In this document: positions 23,401 to 36,647 of the stretch, piece after piece
How the letters are laid out: each line of letters opens with the position of its first letter
Position numbering within the stretch: position 1 is the stretch's first letter
Source of the DNA: Triglochin maritima
Lineage: Eukaryota > Streptophyta > Magnoliopsida > Alismatales > Juncaginaceae
Assembly: GCA_963682175.1 (NCBI GenBank)
Contig: OY821789.1
Coordinates: 5,208,001-5,272,000 of the forward strand
Reading direction: 5' to 3'
Length of the DNA: 64,000 nt
Made by a program: the position numbers and the translations under genes
The notes under the pieces: generated by a model
Databases searched by the model: none
Told to the model about the DNA's origin: nothing
The model's input: only the letters and a program-made list of their open reading frames with translations

Positions 23401-26400
23401 GCTTTGAAATTGGAGAAGGGAACACAGTTTGGGCACGTGTTCAGAATTACAAAGAAAGAGGAGCAGAAGGTAAGGAAGAAACTAACCACACATTTTGTTG
23501 TTCTTGAAACACGGAAGGATGGTGTGAAATTCACAAACTCGAGACTTAAGACGCTAAGTCTTCAGTATCAAAAAGCATATGAGCAGTACTGTACTTGTCA
23601 GAAAGAACTGGTTCTTAGAGTTGTTGCCACTACTGCAACATTTTCTGAGGTACCAATGTTTCTATGTTCTGATGGACATAGGTTCCTTTTGAGATAGCTG
23701 ATCCTTTCTCCTCTCTTCTCCAGGTGTTTGAGAATGTTGCAGCACTTCTCTCTGAACTTGATGTTCTACTAAGTTTTTCTGATCTTGCTGTGAGCTGCCC
23801 AACACCTTACACAAGACCGCACATCACTTCCTCGGTATCATACCATGTGCTTACTCTAATATTCCTCACCCTCATGCTTTACAAGCCAAACTGAGATCAG
23901 TTTATTTTCCATGCAGGATGAAGGGGATATTCTACTTGAAGGTAGCAGGCATCCCTGTGTGGAGGCTCAGGATGATGTCAATTTTATACCCAATGATTGT
24001 CGTCTTGTATGTGCTGCTTGCATCTTATAATATTTCTTATTTTTATTTTACTCATGGAGGTTTCTGTTTACAATTCAGGTACGCGAGAAAAGCTGGTTTC
24101 AAATCATAACTGGTCCAAACATGGGTGGGAAATCTACATTTATTAGGCAGGTATTACCTGTTTACTTATTGAGAAAATATGCAGTATAGCTGATAAATTT
24201 CATATTAAAGCAATTGATAGTTAGGGATCCTTAATGGTGCTAGCTTTTAACACTCTTCGTCCTTGTTCAGCAACTTCAAATTCTGTCCTACTGATGGGTT
24301 AAGCAGTGGAAAGCGTCAAATACCGTTTATAAAAAAGATGGCTTTGTCTCAAACCTAAATGTTCCAATTAATTTTCAGAAATTTAAGTGCAATATGTACC
24401 CTGGATATGCAAATGAAATTCTCTTAAAATTGGGTTCCTATCCAAAATACAATATGTTATTTAGTCCCTCTTGTTTACTGTTTACATAAATTAGAGTATG
24501 TATTATATACTTGATTGCATTTTAGTTCTTTCCATGCTAGGTTGGCGTGAACGTCTTGATGGCACAAGTGGGTTGTTTTGTTCCTTGTGATAGAGCTACA
24601 ATCAGCATTCGTGATTGTATATTTGCGCGTGTTGGTGCTGGGGATTGCCAGGCTAGTATTTTATCATTGGTTTCTACAGTGCATACTTAATGTTTTTCTG
24701 TGGTGTTTCATTCTTCTTCTTTTTGGGTGGGGGGTTATAATGAAAAGGAGATAGCTGGTGATCAACTGCAAAGGTACGAGAATAATGTAGGTGTTAAAAT
24801 TGGTTTCTAACTGCTGTGACTGCAGTATGAAGGAATTCCTGCCTACAAGGTGGACCCTTTAGATTTCGCATAACACTCAACACCACCTTCACACCTTCAG
24901 TTTCCAAAATAAGTTCGAACATGTGGATCAGTACGGAAACGAGTTATGGTTCTTTTGAAGATTTCATGTAATATATTTTATTTATTTTTCTTGGTAAAAA
25001 TGTAATTTGGCATGTGCTTTGTTAGACTTGAGTAGTTCCGCAGTGGTGCATTACTCAAGCTAAACCCAATTCTTTTGTGAGTAAAGTTTTTGATATAGTC
25101 ATATCTTTGGAAATATGGAGTACAACATAGTTTTACTTCTTAACTGATGAGAGCTAGAGGAAGAGTGGTGAGGAAGAGTGGGTCTCATGTTGGAAACATG
25201 GTCATTACAAAAACTTTGGAGGATCGATATTGAAGTTTTATCAGTTTTATTCTTGTTAAAAGCAACTTAGTATATTTTGATTTTTGGGTATTTTTGCAGC
25301 TCCGCGGAGTTTCTACTTTCATGCAAGAAATGCTTGAAACTGCATCCATCTTGAAAGGCGCTACTGCTAAATCACTTATAATTATCGACGAGTTAGGCCG
25401 AGGCACGTCTACTTATGATGGTTTTGGTAAGAAACTTTGCCTCGTTTTAAATTAAAATTGATGTTTCTTTCTTTGTTTGTTATTACTGGAAATGCTTAAC
25501 TCAGCGGAAATAATTGATATTTTGCTGAGCCTGTAGTTTTTTTTTGCTTTACTTGTCACTACCTTTTCCAGAATCAGTGTATTTTTCCAAAATCTGAAGA
25601 TCCCACATTGCAAATTATTGTGACATGCACTTGTCCTACTAGATTAGAATTCGTGGCATTATTGTAATCTATTGTCACAAATACATTTTACTGATAAAAA
25701 AGTCACATATACATTTTTCTGGCAGTTTGCATCCACTTTTGTCTGGATATAATAAAAATATGAATGTGGTTTGAACACGAGGATTTTTTTTTTGAAGTGG
25801 TCGGAAAAAGGAGAATGTGCAGCCAAGCACTCTTTGTATCTGGCATTGTGAAAGTAAACTACAATTAACTTTTTTTTGTATGCTCTGATGTTATGTTATA
25901 TGATAATATATCAATATGCTTTTTTGTGTCAAATAATTGTGTAACGAAGTAAATTGCTTATTATCTTTTAACCTGTCATACATGCCGGAGCAAGGTCTGA
26001 GTTCAAAAGGAAAGCATAAGAACAAACTGTTTGCTTCTCAAGCACCAATTTTGAAGCAAACTTCTCTGCTGCCATAGATTTAGAATTTAAACGAGATCAT
26101 GTGATGGTTTGCTTTTCTTTTGCTAACTTCGACACAATTATGTTTCTACTAATTGCAGCTTATGCGTTGTGAAACTAATGAACTCTTTGACAATGCTGCA
26201 TGCCTTTTTATGCGGCATTTACTGTTTGAAAATATTTGCTTGTGTTGTCAATATTATCTTCTCTTCGGCTTAGTGATTTTTTTTATCAGACCTGAAAATA
26301 GTCATCTAAAGTAGCAAAACTTCTTGACATGCCTGGTATTTGAGCACCAGTCAATGGTCCAATATTTTTTTCTTCTATTTTCCTTTTAATTTCATTTGAG

Positions 26401-29278
26401 CATGTGATCACACTTGGTATTATACTGTGGAGATAAATACTGAAAAGGTAGTCCCTCTTACACCTAGTGATATGAATACAGAAACGCCATCACCAGAATG
26501 TGCATAACAGAACCTTCGTAACTTTCAAACCTTACCCTTATTTGAGCGCCATCAAAGAGGATAATCTTTGCTTCACCAAAGAGAATAATCTTGGCTTGGT
26601 TTTTAAATAAACAAAAACAAACCCTCTTTTTTGTTTGCTCACTTCTGTAGAGTGGTTTTTCCCTTTAAGATTGGCACTGTAATGCACTTCTGGATTATGG
26701 TCTTTCTGTTTTCTCGTTGGAAAAATATTCTGAAGTTCAACGCATCTGCAAATTTTACTTCCATTATCTAGTATTTTATTTGGAATACTGAAATGACATT
26801 CATGTTTGTTTTGGTTTTGCAATTTTATAGGCTAATACAAAATTATTGAGTTTATTCTTGCATTCACTGTCTTTTTTTAACTTCAAATGATATCTAACTT
26901 CGCTTTCCAGGGGGATTTTTGCTACTTTTTTTTCAATTTCTCTTTGTGATTTTTTCGACTGCAGGTTTAGCATGGGCAATCTGTGAACATATAGTAGAAG
27001 TGATCAAGGCCCCGACTCTGTTTGCAACTCATTTCCACGAGTTGACAGCATTAGCTCATGGTAGTACTCATGAGGGGAAAAAGATGCCCACTCATGGAGT
27101 TGCGAACTACCATGTTGAAGCACACATTGATCCTTCAGATCACAAGCTGACAATGCTTTACAGGGTAAGTATCCATAGATTAATTGGTTTTGAATATCTG
27201 CATACTCTGCAATACTTGCATAGTGATTTATTATCAACTTTTACCTTTTGTTTGGGCTTTGTGATTGATTCGATCAATGTTTTGCTCCCCATCGTGGACT
27301 TTTGCTGAACAACCTTTGAGATATAAATGCAGTTATTCATTTAACATAGATGTTGAATTATAGGAATCAATCACATGATTACATTTTTACCAAACTTCTA
27401 TCTTGTGCACATTTATGCAGTTTCTTGTTCTAGGTTTGATTTTCTGACATGAAGCTGATCTTTTCAACCTTTCAGTCCTGTTCTGTTGTAATAAGACTTA
27501 GGATATGATAATTACTATTTTATCTGCACAAAACAATATCTTTTTAACTATTTTCTCCTGTCTCATTATTACAAAAATGTTCTTCAAGCTTGATTTTATC
27601 CTTGAGGAATATAATAGATTCTAGCCAAAAACCGAAAAAGATTGTATGTCTTAGAATGATATAGAAAAATCTTCTCACCCCCATTGAATGTGTATTATTG
27701 ATTAACAGGTGGTAAAAAGATGAATAGTAAGTACTGCAGTGAGATGTGTGCACGATGCCCTTTGTGACATCCCACCCAGCTTAACGGTGTAGTTACTGAT
27801 GGTGGGATGTCCTTTATTATTTGTGAGTTTGGTTCCTTGAATCAAGTACGGTGTGTCAGTGTTCAGCTGTACATTCCATTGACAGAGTTTGATTATGTAA
27901 TTACTAAATACTAATTACACTAGTGTTGTTCAAACAACAACGCAAAATCAGCATATATTTGTGACATTGAAACTAGATGACCAGTCTCCTATGTACAGAC
28001 GTGCTCGGTTTAGAAAATTACCATATCAAATTACCAATAACATATCCCTTATAAAAATTTAAATTCGACCTAAGTTCTTACATAACCCTTTTGTTGGTGA
28101 TACTTGATTATGAAGATTACAGAACATATCTTTGTTACTTTGCACATCTTTTAATTCTTAGCTAAATTTTGTTGAATTTCATGTGTCGACAACTTGACAT
28201 TGTGAAATTTTCTTCTACATTTGCTTCTAAATGACTCCCGCCAGCCTAACATTGTTGATTGTGATTTTTCTTATGGATTTGAGGTTTTCAAATGTTTTTT
28301 GTCATTCATTTCCATAAGAAAAATGGAGCTTATGAATTCCAAATTTGTTTTTATAGAGTACTCTTCTATTAATTAATTATGATAGGTTAATGTAAACGAC
28401 TGCCTCAATAGGCTAAACAGTATAAATGCTATTTAAAAGTTCGCATCGTTCAGCCCTTAGTATATTTATTGATAAAGTGAACAAAAAGCTGTTATTGGCC
28501 GTTTGACCATCTTGTGCTTGACCCTGAATTGTTGACATTTTTGACATTTCTTAATATTCTGAAATTGAAACATCTAATGACAGATCCGAAACATAGATGT
28601 TTAACTGCTCAATCATGTACAAAATCATAAAGTTTGGTATTCATAGTGTTACTGTATAAGGTCAAGAGACCAAATACGTTCTTGTACCGTTGGACCATCT
28701 GGACGAACTCCTTATAAAGGATTTCGAGGGGGGCTATATGGCCTCACCTCCTGTTAAGTTATCTTTTGCACATTGCACAGGTCGAGCCAGGGGCATGTGA
28801 TCAAAGTTTTGGCATACATGTTGCTGAATTTGCGAAATTCCCAAAATGTGTTGTTGAACTTGCTAGAGCAAAAGCAGACGAATTGGAAGATTTCACCACT
28901 GTGAATTCAGACGACACGAAGGTAAGCTAAATGAAGAACTTTGTTGTGAATATACAATTAGTTGATTTTAATGTTCAAGATCCTATTTTGGTATGAAAAT
29001 GTTAACGGTCTCGTTTTTCTTCTTGTCTTATTTTTGTATCATATGCCTTTTTGATTTATTACCTTTAACATTCACAGGTTGCATCAAAACGAAAGAAGGG
29101 ACACAGTCTCGATGATATCGCCAAAGGTTCGGCCCGAGCTCGTAAGTTTCTGCAGGAGTTCTGTAATTTGCCTTTTGATGAGATGGACCGGCAGGATGCT
29201 GTGGAAGTAGTGAAGAAAATGAGGGTTAGTCTTGAAAGTGACGCAGCTGTTACTCCATGGCTCCAACAATTTTTCTGA
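20429..29278 (+). CDS. MSH2: DNA mismatch repair protein MSH2, complete
   Basis: Thirteen coding exons: 20429-20483, 20561-20610, 20677-20709, 21688-22755, 23095-23649, 23724-23834, 23917-24006, 24079-24150, 24541-24651, 25300-25426, 26965-27164, 28781-28921, 29078-29278. They join in frame to 2814 bases, 937 aa, the length I recall for Arabidopsis MSH2. MSH2 pairs with MSH6, MSH3 or plant MSH7 to recognise mismatches in the nucleus. Seen in order: N-terminal MutS I region (FFDRR, HTTTALR), connector, lever and clamp regions ([30 protein letters not shown]), then the ATPase: Walker [10 protein letters not shown] (about 666-674), DELGRGTS (about 745-752), THFHE (about 779-783), and a helix-turn-helix tail ([14 protein letters not shown]). 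The start follows the GCCACCATGG context and the [14 protein letters not shown] family pattern. All splice sites are GT-AG except one: the intron after GAGDCQ begins GC at 24652. Introns reach 1.6 kb. Confidence 0.97.
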
Positions 29279-31185
29279 ACCCTCAGCTATATATCTATTA
29301 TCTTTTAAGGGGACGTTCCTATGCCAGCGTCCAGTTTAGGGAAATCTTTTGTAAAGCATTTTTGTCCACTCTTTGTTATCCCTGCATGGTAATATATACC
29401 AATTTTTTGCTCAGGGCTCAGGCTATATATTTTGCTTGCCCAGCAGCTTAATTAATCCTGTTCGAATATTCTGCTGAATTAGGGGATAATTTCACACGAA
29501 GTTGGGTGAAAATGTTGCCTAAATATTCCAATTTGAGCCTCAATAAGGACATCTAGAGCTAGGAGGATGGAATCTGAAGTCTGAAACTTTTTTTCTTCTT
29601 CTTGGGCTTAAATTATGTGTACCCCTAACAAATCATCGAAAGCTGTAGTTGATTTTGTAGATTGATTTGTATATGGGGCTGGTTGCAATTTATCAGGTAT
29701 ACTTTTGATGCAAGTTTTTTCAAAGCCATAAAACTTGCTTGCAATCTCAAAAGAAATTTAAACGTTTTAAGGTACATGTGACCACTTTTCTCTCCGTTTC
29801 GATTTTCTAACTACGTCCTAGCTTTGAATTTTACTTTCTAGTTTTGTTCGTGAAAGGTTAGTGTGATTGGAGTGGTACATACATTAACAAGTTCGTGCTA
29901 TCCATGTTCGATAAGGTCACTAGATTAATAAACGATCGGTGTTCCATCCATAGCTTATTTTGGTGAAACAAGTGTCTGCTAGTAAACGATAGGAAGAAGT
30001 TTGGTGGTTATTGTGATTGGGCAATGGTCGCCTGATATGGTCGGTGGTTATTGTACTTTTGTGTTTGGGAATCAGTGGATTCAATGAAGGGTGGTGATTC
30101 ACTCATTCCTCTATCTAGACGTTCTTTGATATTGCATGCATGGGGCTTGCCTGTAGTTACTTTACATGTAGGCCGGTCCGGAGTATCCTCGATCTTTGAT
30201 ATTGATGTAATTTATGTTCCTTTTCTATAAATGATTGGGCTTGACCCAGTTGATTTAAGGAAGTGTTTTTGAAGAGAGTACTTATCTGATTTAATTATTT
30301 GCAAAGTTGCAATTGATGGTCAATGTAAGTACACTTTGAAGAAACGAAAGCAGAATTTGTCGTCAAAATGAAGAATTCCTATTTATAGTATATTATATAT
30401 TTTCTGACGGAGAGCATTTTCGTCGAGCAATTTCTGAAGTGTAGTTTACCATTTTCGTTGAGCAATATTTCTCAAAGCTTTTTTAGGGGAAGGACTAGAG
30501 TAGACTATTCTGTTCAATATCTATTATTCCAAGTCCACCACCTCGTTTAGATTGGCAATTTTTTTTCAAGTTGGCTAGGTTTTTGATATTGGAAACTTCC
30601 CTTCTTATATGTGGTTATTATATTCCGGCTATGTGTCCTTCTTCGAACTTTAAAATAAATAAATGAAACTTATAGCTTCCAATGGTTGTTCACGTACGCT
30701 AACTTTAACATGAATGTGAACACCGGCCGGCCTGCCCATGGTTTTCTATGGAAGAAACAAACCTCTTGTTACTTTCATGATAGAATACTAGTTTGGGTCT
30801 GCCTCTACCCACATTTAGTCAAATTGCCTATCAATTGTGAACAGGATTCACACAACATAACATCTGAGGTCAACTATTTAAACTTAAACTTATCCACATG
30901 GAGAGTGGAAAATACTCGAAAATGACATGGTGGTCATGGTAGCTAGGGTCAATGCAATGCATGCTTGAGAATAATGGAGAACATAATGTTCTTACTATAT
31001 ATGTACACACCGCTACTTAATTAAACAAATAACCATGAACATGTCGGGAATTCGTGTCCCGGCCGACCGTACCCCAGAAGGTAGGCAATAGTGTATACAG
31101 GAGTAACAGGCACGAGCCTTCATCCTCTAAGATAAAACATGGCCTTTCTAGATAACTAAATTAGCTAAACTTCCTGTAAGAGCTC
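29279..31185. other. Intergenic, MSH2 3' UTR then no gene seen
   Basis: The first few hundred bases should be the MSH2 3' UTR. Beyond, short open frames show nothing recognisable. Confidence 0.5.
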
Positions 31186-31189
31186 AACC

Positions 31190-31290
31190 ATAACACCCCC
31201 CACCGGGTAGCTCAACCGGTGAAGACCCATGGAACATGAGGTCGGAGGTTCGAGTCTCCCCAGGTGCCGAAACTCCTAAATGGTGGAATG
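31190..31290 (+). mobile_element. tRNA-derived SINE head (Pol III promoter)
   Basis: A-box-like TAGCTCAACCGG (31208-31219) and B-box GGTTCGAGTC (31247-31256) are spaced as in tRNA genes. The rest cannot fold as a proper tRNA cloverleaf with acceptor stem, and the sequence runs on into unrelated DNA (GGTGGAATGGATC), the pattern of a plant SINE. The 3' end and target duplication were not found. Confidence 0.5.
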
Positions 31291-31299
31291 GATCAAAAC

Positions 31300-32490
31300 G
31301 GGTGGAGGGTAATAAAGGACACCTTGTAGACAACAATACACCTTGTCTCATGACACCTTAATTAGATGGGCATGAAACATATTGTGGTGGGTTAGGCAGG
31401 ATAAGGAATTAGTCAGGTTTCTTGTGTTGATAAACGGGTTGATGCATTTATAAAGTAAATGGTCCGTTGATAAACTGGTTGATTCTGCAAGAATTTATTA
31501 GTTAGAATGAGTAATTAAGTTGGACAAATTAGCTGTATATTTGGTCTAACTTATATATTAGTTATACTAATTAACTAAATTTTACAACATATCTTATTAT
31601 TATTATTATCATCAAATTTTGGATGGATCATTGATTGGCAAGGTAAAAATCATTATGGCCACCTTGTTTACAGGACGGGGGTGGGTTGGATGGTTGAATC
31701 CGGCGCCCCACCCACAACCCTAGGTGTAGTTGTAGGCTATGGTCTTTGTAATTGGAAGGTATTACTTTTTGATGGAATAAAACAGGAATTTGGAATACGG
31801 TAAAGATTAAGTGGAGTAAATGTACATTGCTGTGAGGAGTTTCTCTAATCATTCCTTTGATTTTCCTCATATATTGATATATATTAGCTTTCATTTCTGT
31901 TCTTTTTCCACTCTACTATATCAAAATACTTCATTTCGGTCTAATTAATTGTTTTTTTTAATTTGTTTGCAGAAATTCTCTATAGAAACATCCCAAAATC
32001 CAGCAAAGAAATAGTTGGAATCCAAATTTTAAATAACAATCTTTGGAAATGGTGCATCACCAGCGTAGATGTAAGTAGATTAGGGATATTCGGAATTCCA
32101 TGTGAGCAACGAGAAAATGAAAAACCCTTCAAAAAATGAGGATCTCATTAATGTTCTTGAAACAACGCAAAGTATACGATGATTTGATTTAATATCCATA
32201 ATTAAATAAAATAATACAGGGAAATCCCAACAGGGTTCATTTTTGTCGTAGCTTATATACTTGGGAGTTGGCCCAGTTGGGATCCATCATCAAACCAGTG
32301 GGCATAGATATAGACGAACATTTCTGAGGTTACACCCTGTCCTACATTTATGCCTTCAGCCTTCAACTTGCAAAATAGGACCTTCAAGATTTCTGTACAC
32401 GTAATTCGATCCGAATCCATGCATATCATGGGGTTGTCATTATTCCCCATCAACGTACTATGGCCAATTTTCCGTTTTTCCCCTTCCTTT
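31300..32490. other. Intergenic with one unexplained open frame on minus
   Basis: Mostly AT-rich. On the minus strand 32453-32253 an open frame of 66 codons (MMGNNDNPMICMDSDRITC..., with KVLFCKLKAEG and YAHWFDDGSQLGQL) looks like genuine protein composition, but I do not recognise it and see no continuation. Confidence 0.3.
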
Positions 32491-32495
32491 TACTT

Positions 32496-32541
32496 ATATA
32501 TACATATACATGCATATATATACACACGTGTATATATATAC

Positions 32542-32597
<56 letters not shown>
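32496..32597. repeat. (TA)n microsatellite
   Basis: An almost pure TA run, with TACATATACATGCA-like interruptions at its start, abuts the CACTA element and may have replaced its left end. Confidence 0.95.
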
Positions 32598-32599
<2 letters not shown>

Positions 32600-32629
32600 T
32601 TAGTTCAAAACAGTGCATACTCGTCACCT

Positions 32630-34386
32630 AATAGACGTCAGATGTAGTAAAGGCCGACGTCTATAGGTATAAAAGTTGGACATATTCACAATCGACGTCT
32701 ATTGTTTACTATAGACGTCGGGTGTAGGAACATGCATTGACATCCGACGTCTATATCCCTCTGACGTCGACTTATAGATGTCGAACATGTGTTATATCCG
32801 ACGTCTATTTCTCATCCCGTATAGACGTCAGGGTATAGACGTCGGGTGAGAGTGAAATCCGACGTCTATAGGTCTAATAAGGCCAAGTATCCCTTCAGTT
32901 TTTATCTTTTATCTTTTCTGTTAGCCACCAAAACCCGACGAAAACCCTACCCGTCTTCCTCCCCATCGACCACTCAGGCCAAAACTCGACCAAAATCCTA
33001 ACCTCCGCAACACCGGTTGTCTTCCTCCACTTCCCCAACCACCGTAGCCTCCTTCGACCATCGTCAACGCACCCCCTCCTACTCCGCGACCATTATTGCA
33101 GCCTCTGGGACGACCACCGACCCTCCACATGTAAACGGCTGTTCGTTTTATTCCATTAAAGGTTTTGGGTTAGTTTTGGTTGGTGTGAGGTGGATTTTGG
33201 TTGTATTTCAGCTTGGTTCGACGACAATTGGGTTGATGACGAAGGAGGGTGCGCGTCGTGCTTACCGTTGAGAAGAAGATTTTGTTGGTTCGTGCTTGAC
33301 TTTTTTGTGAAATTCGTGTATAAACATGTATCAGGTCAGCTTGAGACTCTCATGAAAGAAGAAGACAAAAGATATTATCTGCTCCCTGAGAGGCAACCTT
33401 GTTAATTCAAAGTGGAATTTAATTTTGTAATAAAATTCTAATTATATATATAAACAGGGATTATTGGATGCTTGTCGCTGCATGCCCTACGACTAATTCA
33501 GCTTATTGGTTTGATCTGTTGGGGTCGAATAAACCAATGGACTTTATAAAGAAACTTGTAAATATGTAAGTTCGTTTTAGTCATCATATTTGTAATTCGT
33601 GGATTTTTATTAGTATTATTGAATTCATGTTCAATAACTTGTGCTACTCAGGATAATGAAGCTTTATAGAGCGTTAGGTGGCAGAAGAACAACCCAAAAG
33701 GCTAGAGTAACATGACATGAAATGAGAGTAAGTTCTTTCCCCCATTTTTGTTAATTAAGTTAAGTAGTGGAACATATATTTAGCGAATTTATATGTTTGT
33801 AGTATCCAAGCAGACTGGAAATACGAAATGTGGTTACTACGTGATGAGGCACATGAAAGAAATCCTCGAATTTACAACTCAAGACGTATGCCTATCCGAG
33901 GTAATATAGTTCGTTATTCAGTTATATAATTGTTGTCTCATTATCTAGATTTAATATTTTTAACTTGTATTTTTATAGGTCTTCCAAAAGAATAACGATC
34001 CCTACTCGCAACAGGAGCTCGATGATACTTGTGACCAATGTGCTCGTTATTTTATCAGAAACATGTTGATAAACTAAGGGGTTCTCATGTTACTAACACT
34101 TTTTTTGTAATTTATTTAACAAGTTTACTTTTTTTTGAAAAAAGGTGTGGACGTCGGCCGTCATATGCAACTGACGTCTATACCTAACGAATAGACGTCG
34201 GGTAGGAAAGACAGTCGACGTCTATTCGTTAAGTATAGACGTCGATCGTATATAATGGACGACATCTATTTGTTTGTATAGACGTCGGTTGTGAAGCGAC
34301 CGACGTCTATGTATATACGACGTATACATAGACGTTGGGTCTGGGGAGGCTTAAATCCGACGTATATTCTTTTTCTACAGTAATGT
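32630..34386 (+). mobile_element. CACTA-like element with GACGTC subterminal repeats
   Basis: Both ends carry dense direct and inverted copies of a motif like ATAGACGTCGG (about nine at 32632-32872 and eight at 34147-34365), typical of En/Spm-CACTA subterminal arrays. The right end, CTTTTTCTACAGTAATG (34370-34386), inverts to CATTACTGTAGAAAAAG, close to the usual CACTA...AGAAA terminus. The left terminus is not identifiable beside the TA microsatellite. Inside lies a Ulp1-like protease relic; no transposase is seen, so the element is non-autonomous. Confidence 0.65.
33320..34077 (+). pseudogene. Ulp1-like (C48) protease relic carried by the CACTA element
   Basis: Pieces in order: YKHVSGQLETLMKEEDKRYY (about 33318-33378); an exon from 33458 with DYWMLVAACP and AYWFDLLG; an exon near 33807-33900 with KCGYYVMRHMKEIL, the region of the catalytic cysteine; and a last exon (VFQKNNDPYSQQELDD, stop 34075-34077). 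This is the C-terminal catalytic core of the Ulp1-type protease found in many plant CACTA elements. The HW motif expected at the catalytic histidine reads YW, and no N-terminal part or intact single gene is visible, so I call it a decayed copy. Confidence 0.6.
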
Positions 34387-35150
34387 GTATATATATCCAT
34401 TTGAGTTTCAATTTGTAAACACTTTTAAAGATAAGCATGGTTTCTTGTAGGAATTAATTTCGTAAAATAGTATTTTCCAGTACTCACATGTGGAACTAGG
34501 GATTTTGTTTAAAGACCGAAAACATAAAAGAAAAAAGTTAATATATATTTCTAGAAAAATTAAATTCACCTAACAAGTTTCGTATTTTGAAAACAACATA
34601 TGATGACCTCATCATTTCCTTTATCAAGTAAATCGTTTTCAATATAAATCATCAAATTGTCGTTGAATCAATGATTTCTATTCAACTGCGCAAACGGTTC
34701 TTAACAATATGAGTCTTTCAACGGTTATTGTTGCAATCATTTTCTCTACTAAAGCACCAATCCATTCTAAGTTACAAAAGTCACCCGAGCTATGCATAAT
34801 GCATGTGAAATATATATGTCTGAATCTAATTAGAAAGCCTGGCAATATCAATATCGGAGAATTCATTAAAGTAATATTTGTGAAACGAACTAGTTTTGAG
34901 TTAAGTATGACATGCAAATGAATAATTCTGTATTTCTTTCGTTAAAATGGTTTAATTCTTGAAATTATGTATTTACGACGAAGTAAAGCAGCTAGGCAAG
35001 ATGATGATAAAGATTTATGATTTATTGATCCTTTCGCCATGGTTAGTCATCAAGTATAGATTGTTTATCCATAATATGAATCATAATTTCGCACATTCCA
35101 CAAAATAAGTGCACTTCTTTTAGTAGGTCGTCCGAGTCTTCATTTTACAC
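34387..35150. other. Intergenic, nothing recognised
   Basis: AT-rich sequence between the CACTA element and the plant-mobile-domain relic; no coding or repeat structure seen. Confidence 0.5.
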
Positions 35151-35315
35151 TTTTGCCTCAATTTTTATTCTGAACTTCTAAACGTCGCCCACGAATTACT
35201 TAAATCGTCAACGCCAATTACCATATTATCATTCTCTCATTTCTACTTATATCTCTCTCCGATTCGTTCTCTCACCACAACTCTCTCTTCATTTTTCTCT
35301 CAATCCTCAAAATCA

Positions 35316-36605
35316 ATGTCTCGGAGGCCAGGAAATGAGCCAACAGATGCCCCTACATTGAAATACGTAAAATTTCTACCTCTTCTATTTTAAAAAAACC
35401 CGGGTGGGGGGTCGTCCAAGCCATACACCTTTTTTAATATAAATTTGATTAATAATTAGTAATAATTGGTAATTTAAATTCATTTAACAAATTTGTATTT
35501 CTAAACTTTAATTAATAGTCATCGGGTATCGTGGAGGAAAAGGAAAATCAATACCTTACGCATTGTACACGATTAGGATGAGAATTCAACTCATCTTCAT
35601 CCACGTAGATGAGGTATATCTGCTTCGGTTAGGAGGAAGATAGAGTATGGACGTCATCATCAGACACGTAATGACCGGTTTGATGATGAGGACGTTCCCG
35701 ATGATGATGAGGGTGACGATGAGAGTGACCATGAGGGACGGTATGAGTTGGAGTTTGAGAGGGAGGAGGCATGTGGTAGAGGGCAGGGGCGACGTAGTAG
35801 TTCTTCTAGTGCTGAGTATGTAGTTCGGAAGGGTAGATGTCGTAAGTTTGTGACTGGCGATTCCAGTTCGTGCACAGTGGATGTCTGAACTCATAAAAAG
35901 AAGATGGTTGATGACGAATCTCATATTGTTACTGATATGATGTCCGGTGATCCTATAAATGGGAGCGTGATTCCTAGTTTTAGTGGCCACATCGTTAGAC
36001 GCATTTGGGCGGGCGATGATCGAAAGGTTCTAAAGTGCCATAATTGAAACATAGATTGTATTACACTACAGAGTTGGCGATCAGTTTTGAGTGTCGATAT
36101 CACGGAGACCCCATTGTTGCTAGTAGTTAAGGTCACTTGTCTTGTAGCATGTTCACTCACATTGACATGTTGTTGATATATATATCTGCGTTCATGGAGC
36201 GGTGGTAACCTGACATGTAGGGCTGTAAATGGGGTGGGTAAAACCCACCCCGACCCGCCTAAGTCGGGTAGCGGTGTAAAAAATCCAACCCACCACCTGC
36301 CTACCCGAATACCCGCCAACCCGACCCGAATACCCGCCAACCCGACTAATAAATGGGGCGGGTAGTGGTTGTATTTTCTACCTGCCTCGTTTACCCGATT
36401 ACCTGCATAAGAATTTAATAAATTAAATAATAAATATTATATATACACTTATATACCATATACATATCCCTATTCTCTAATCCCTAATTTACTAATAGTG
36501 TTATAAAGTTGAAGTTATTTATAATTTTATGGTGTTCATCACATGAGTAATATTTTTAAGGTGCTAATGTGTCGTGTTTTTAATTTATGGTGTTATGCAG
36601 AAAAA

Positions 36606-36647
<42 letters not shown>

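Noticed and set aside
27767..27812. Small hairpin GACATCCCACC / GGTGGGATGTC in an MSH2 intron as a microRNA precursor
   Set aside because: The stem is only about 11 bp around a ~24-base loop, too short for a plant miRNA. It could be a tiny MITE remnant.
31190..31290. A functional tRNA gene
   Set aside because: A and B boxes are present, but I cannot build acceptor and anticodon stems and there is no T-run terminator at the right place. A SINE head fits better.
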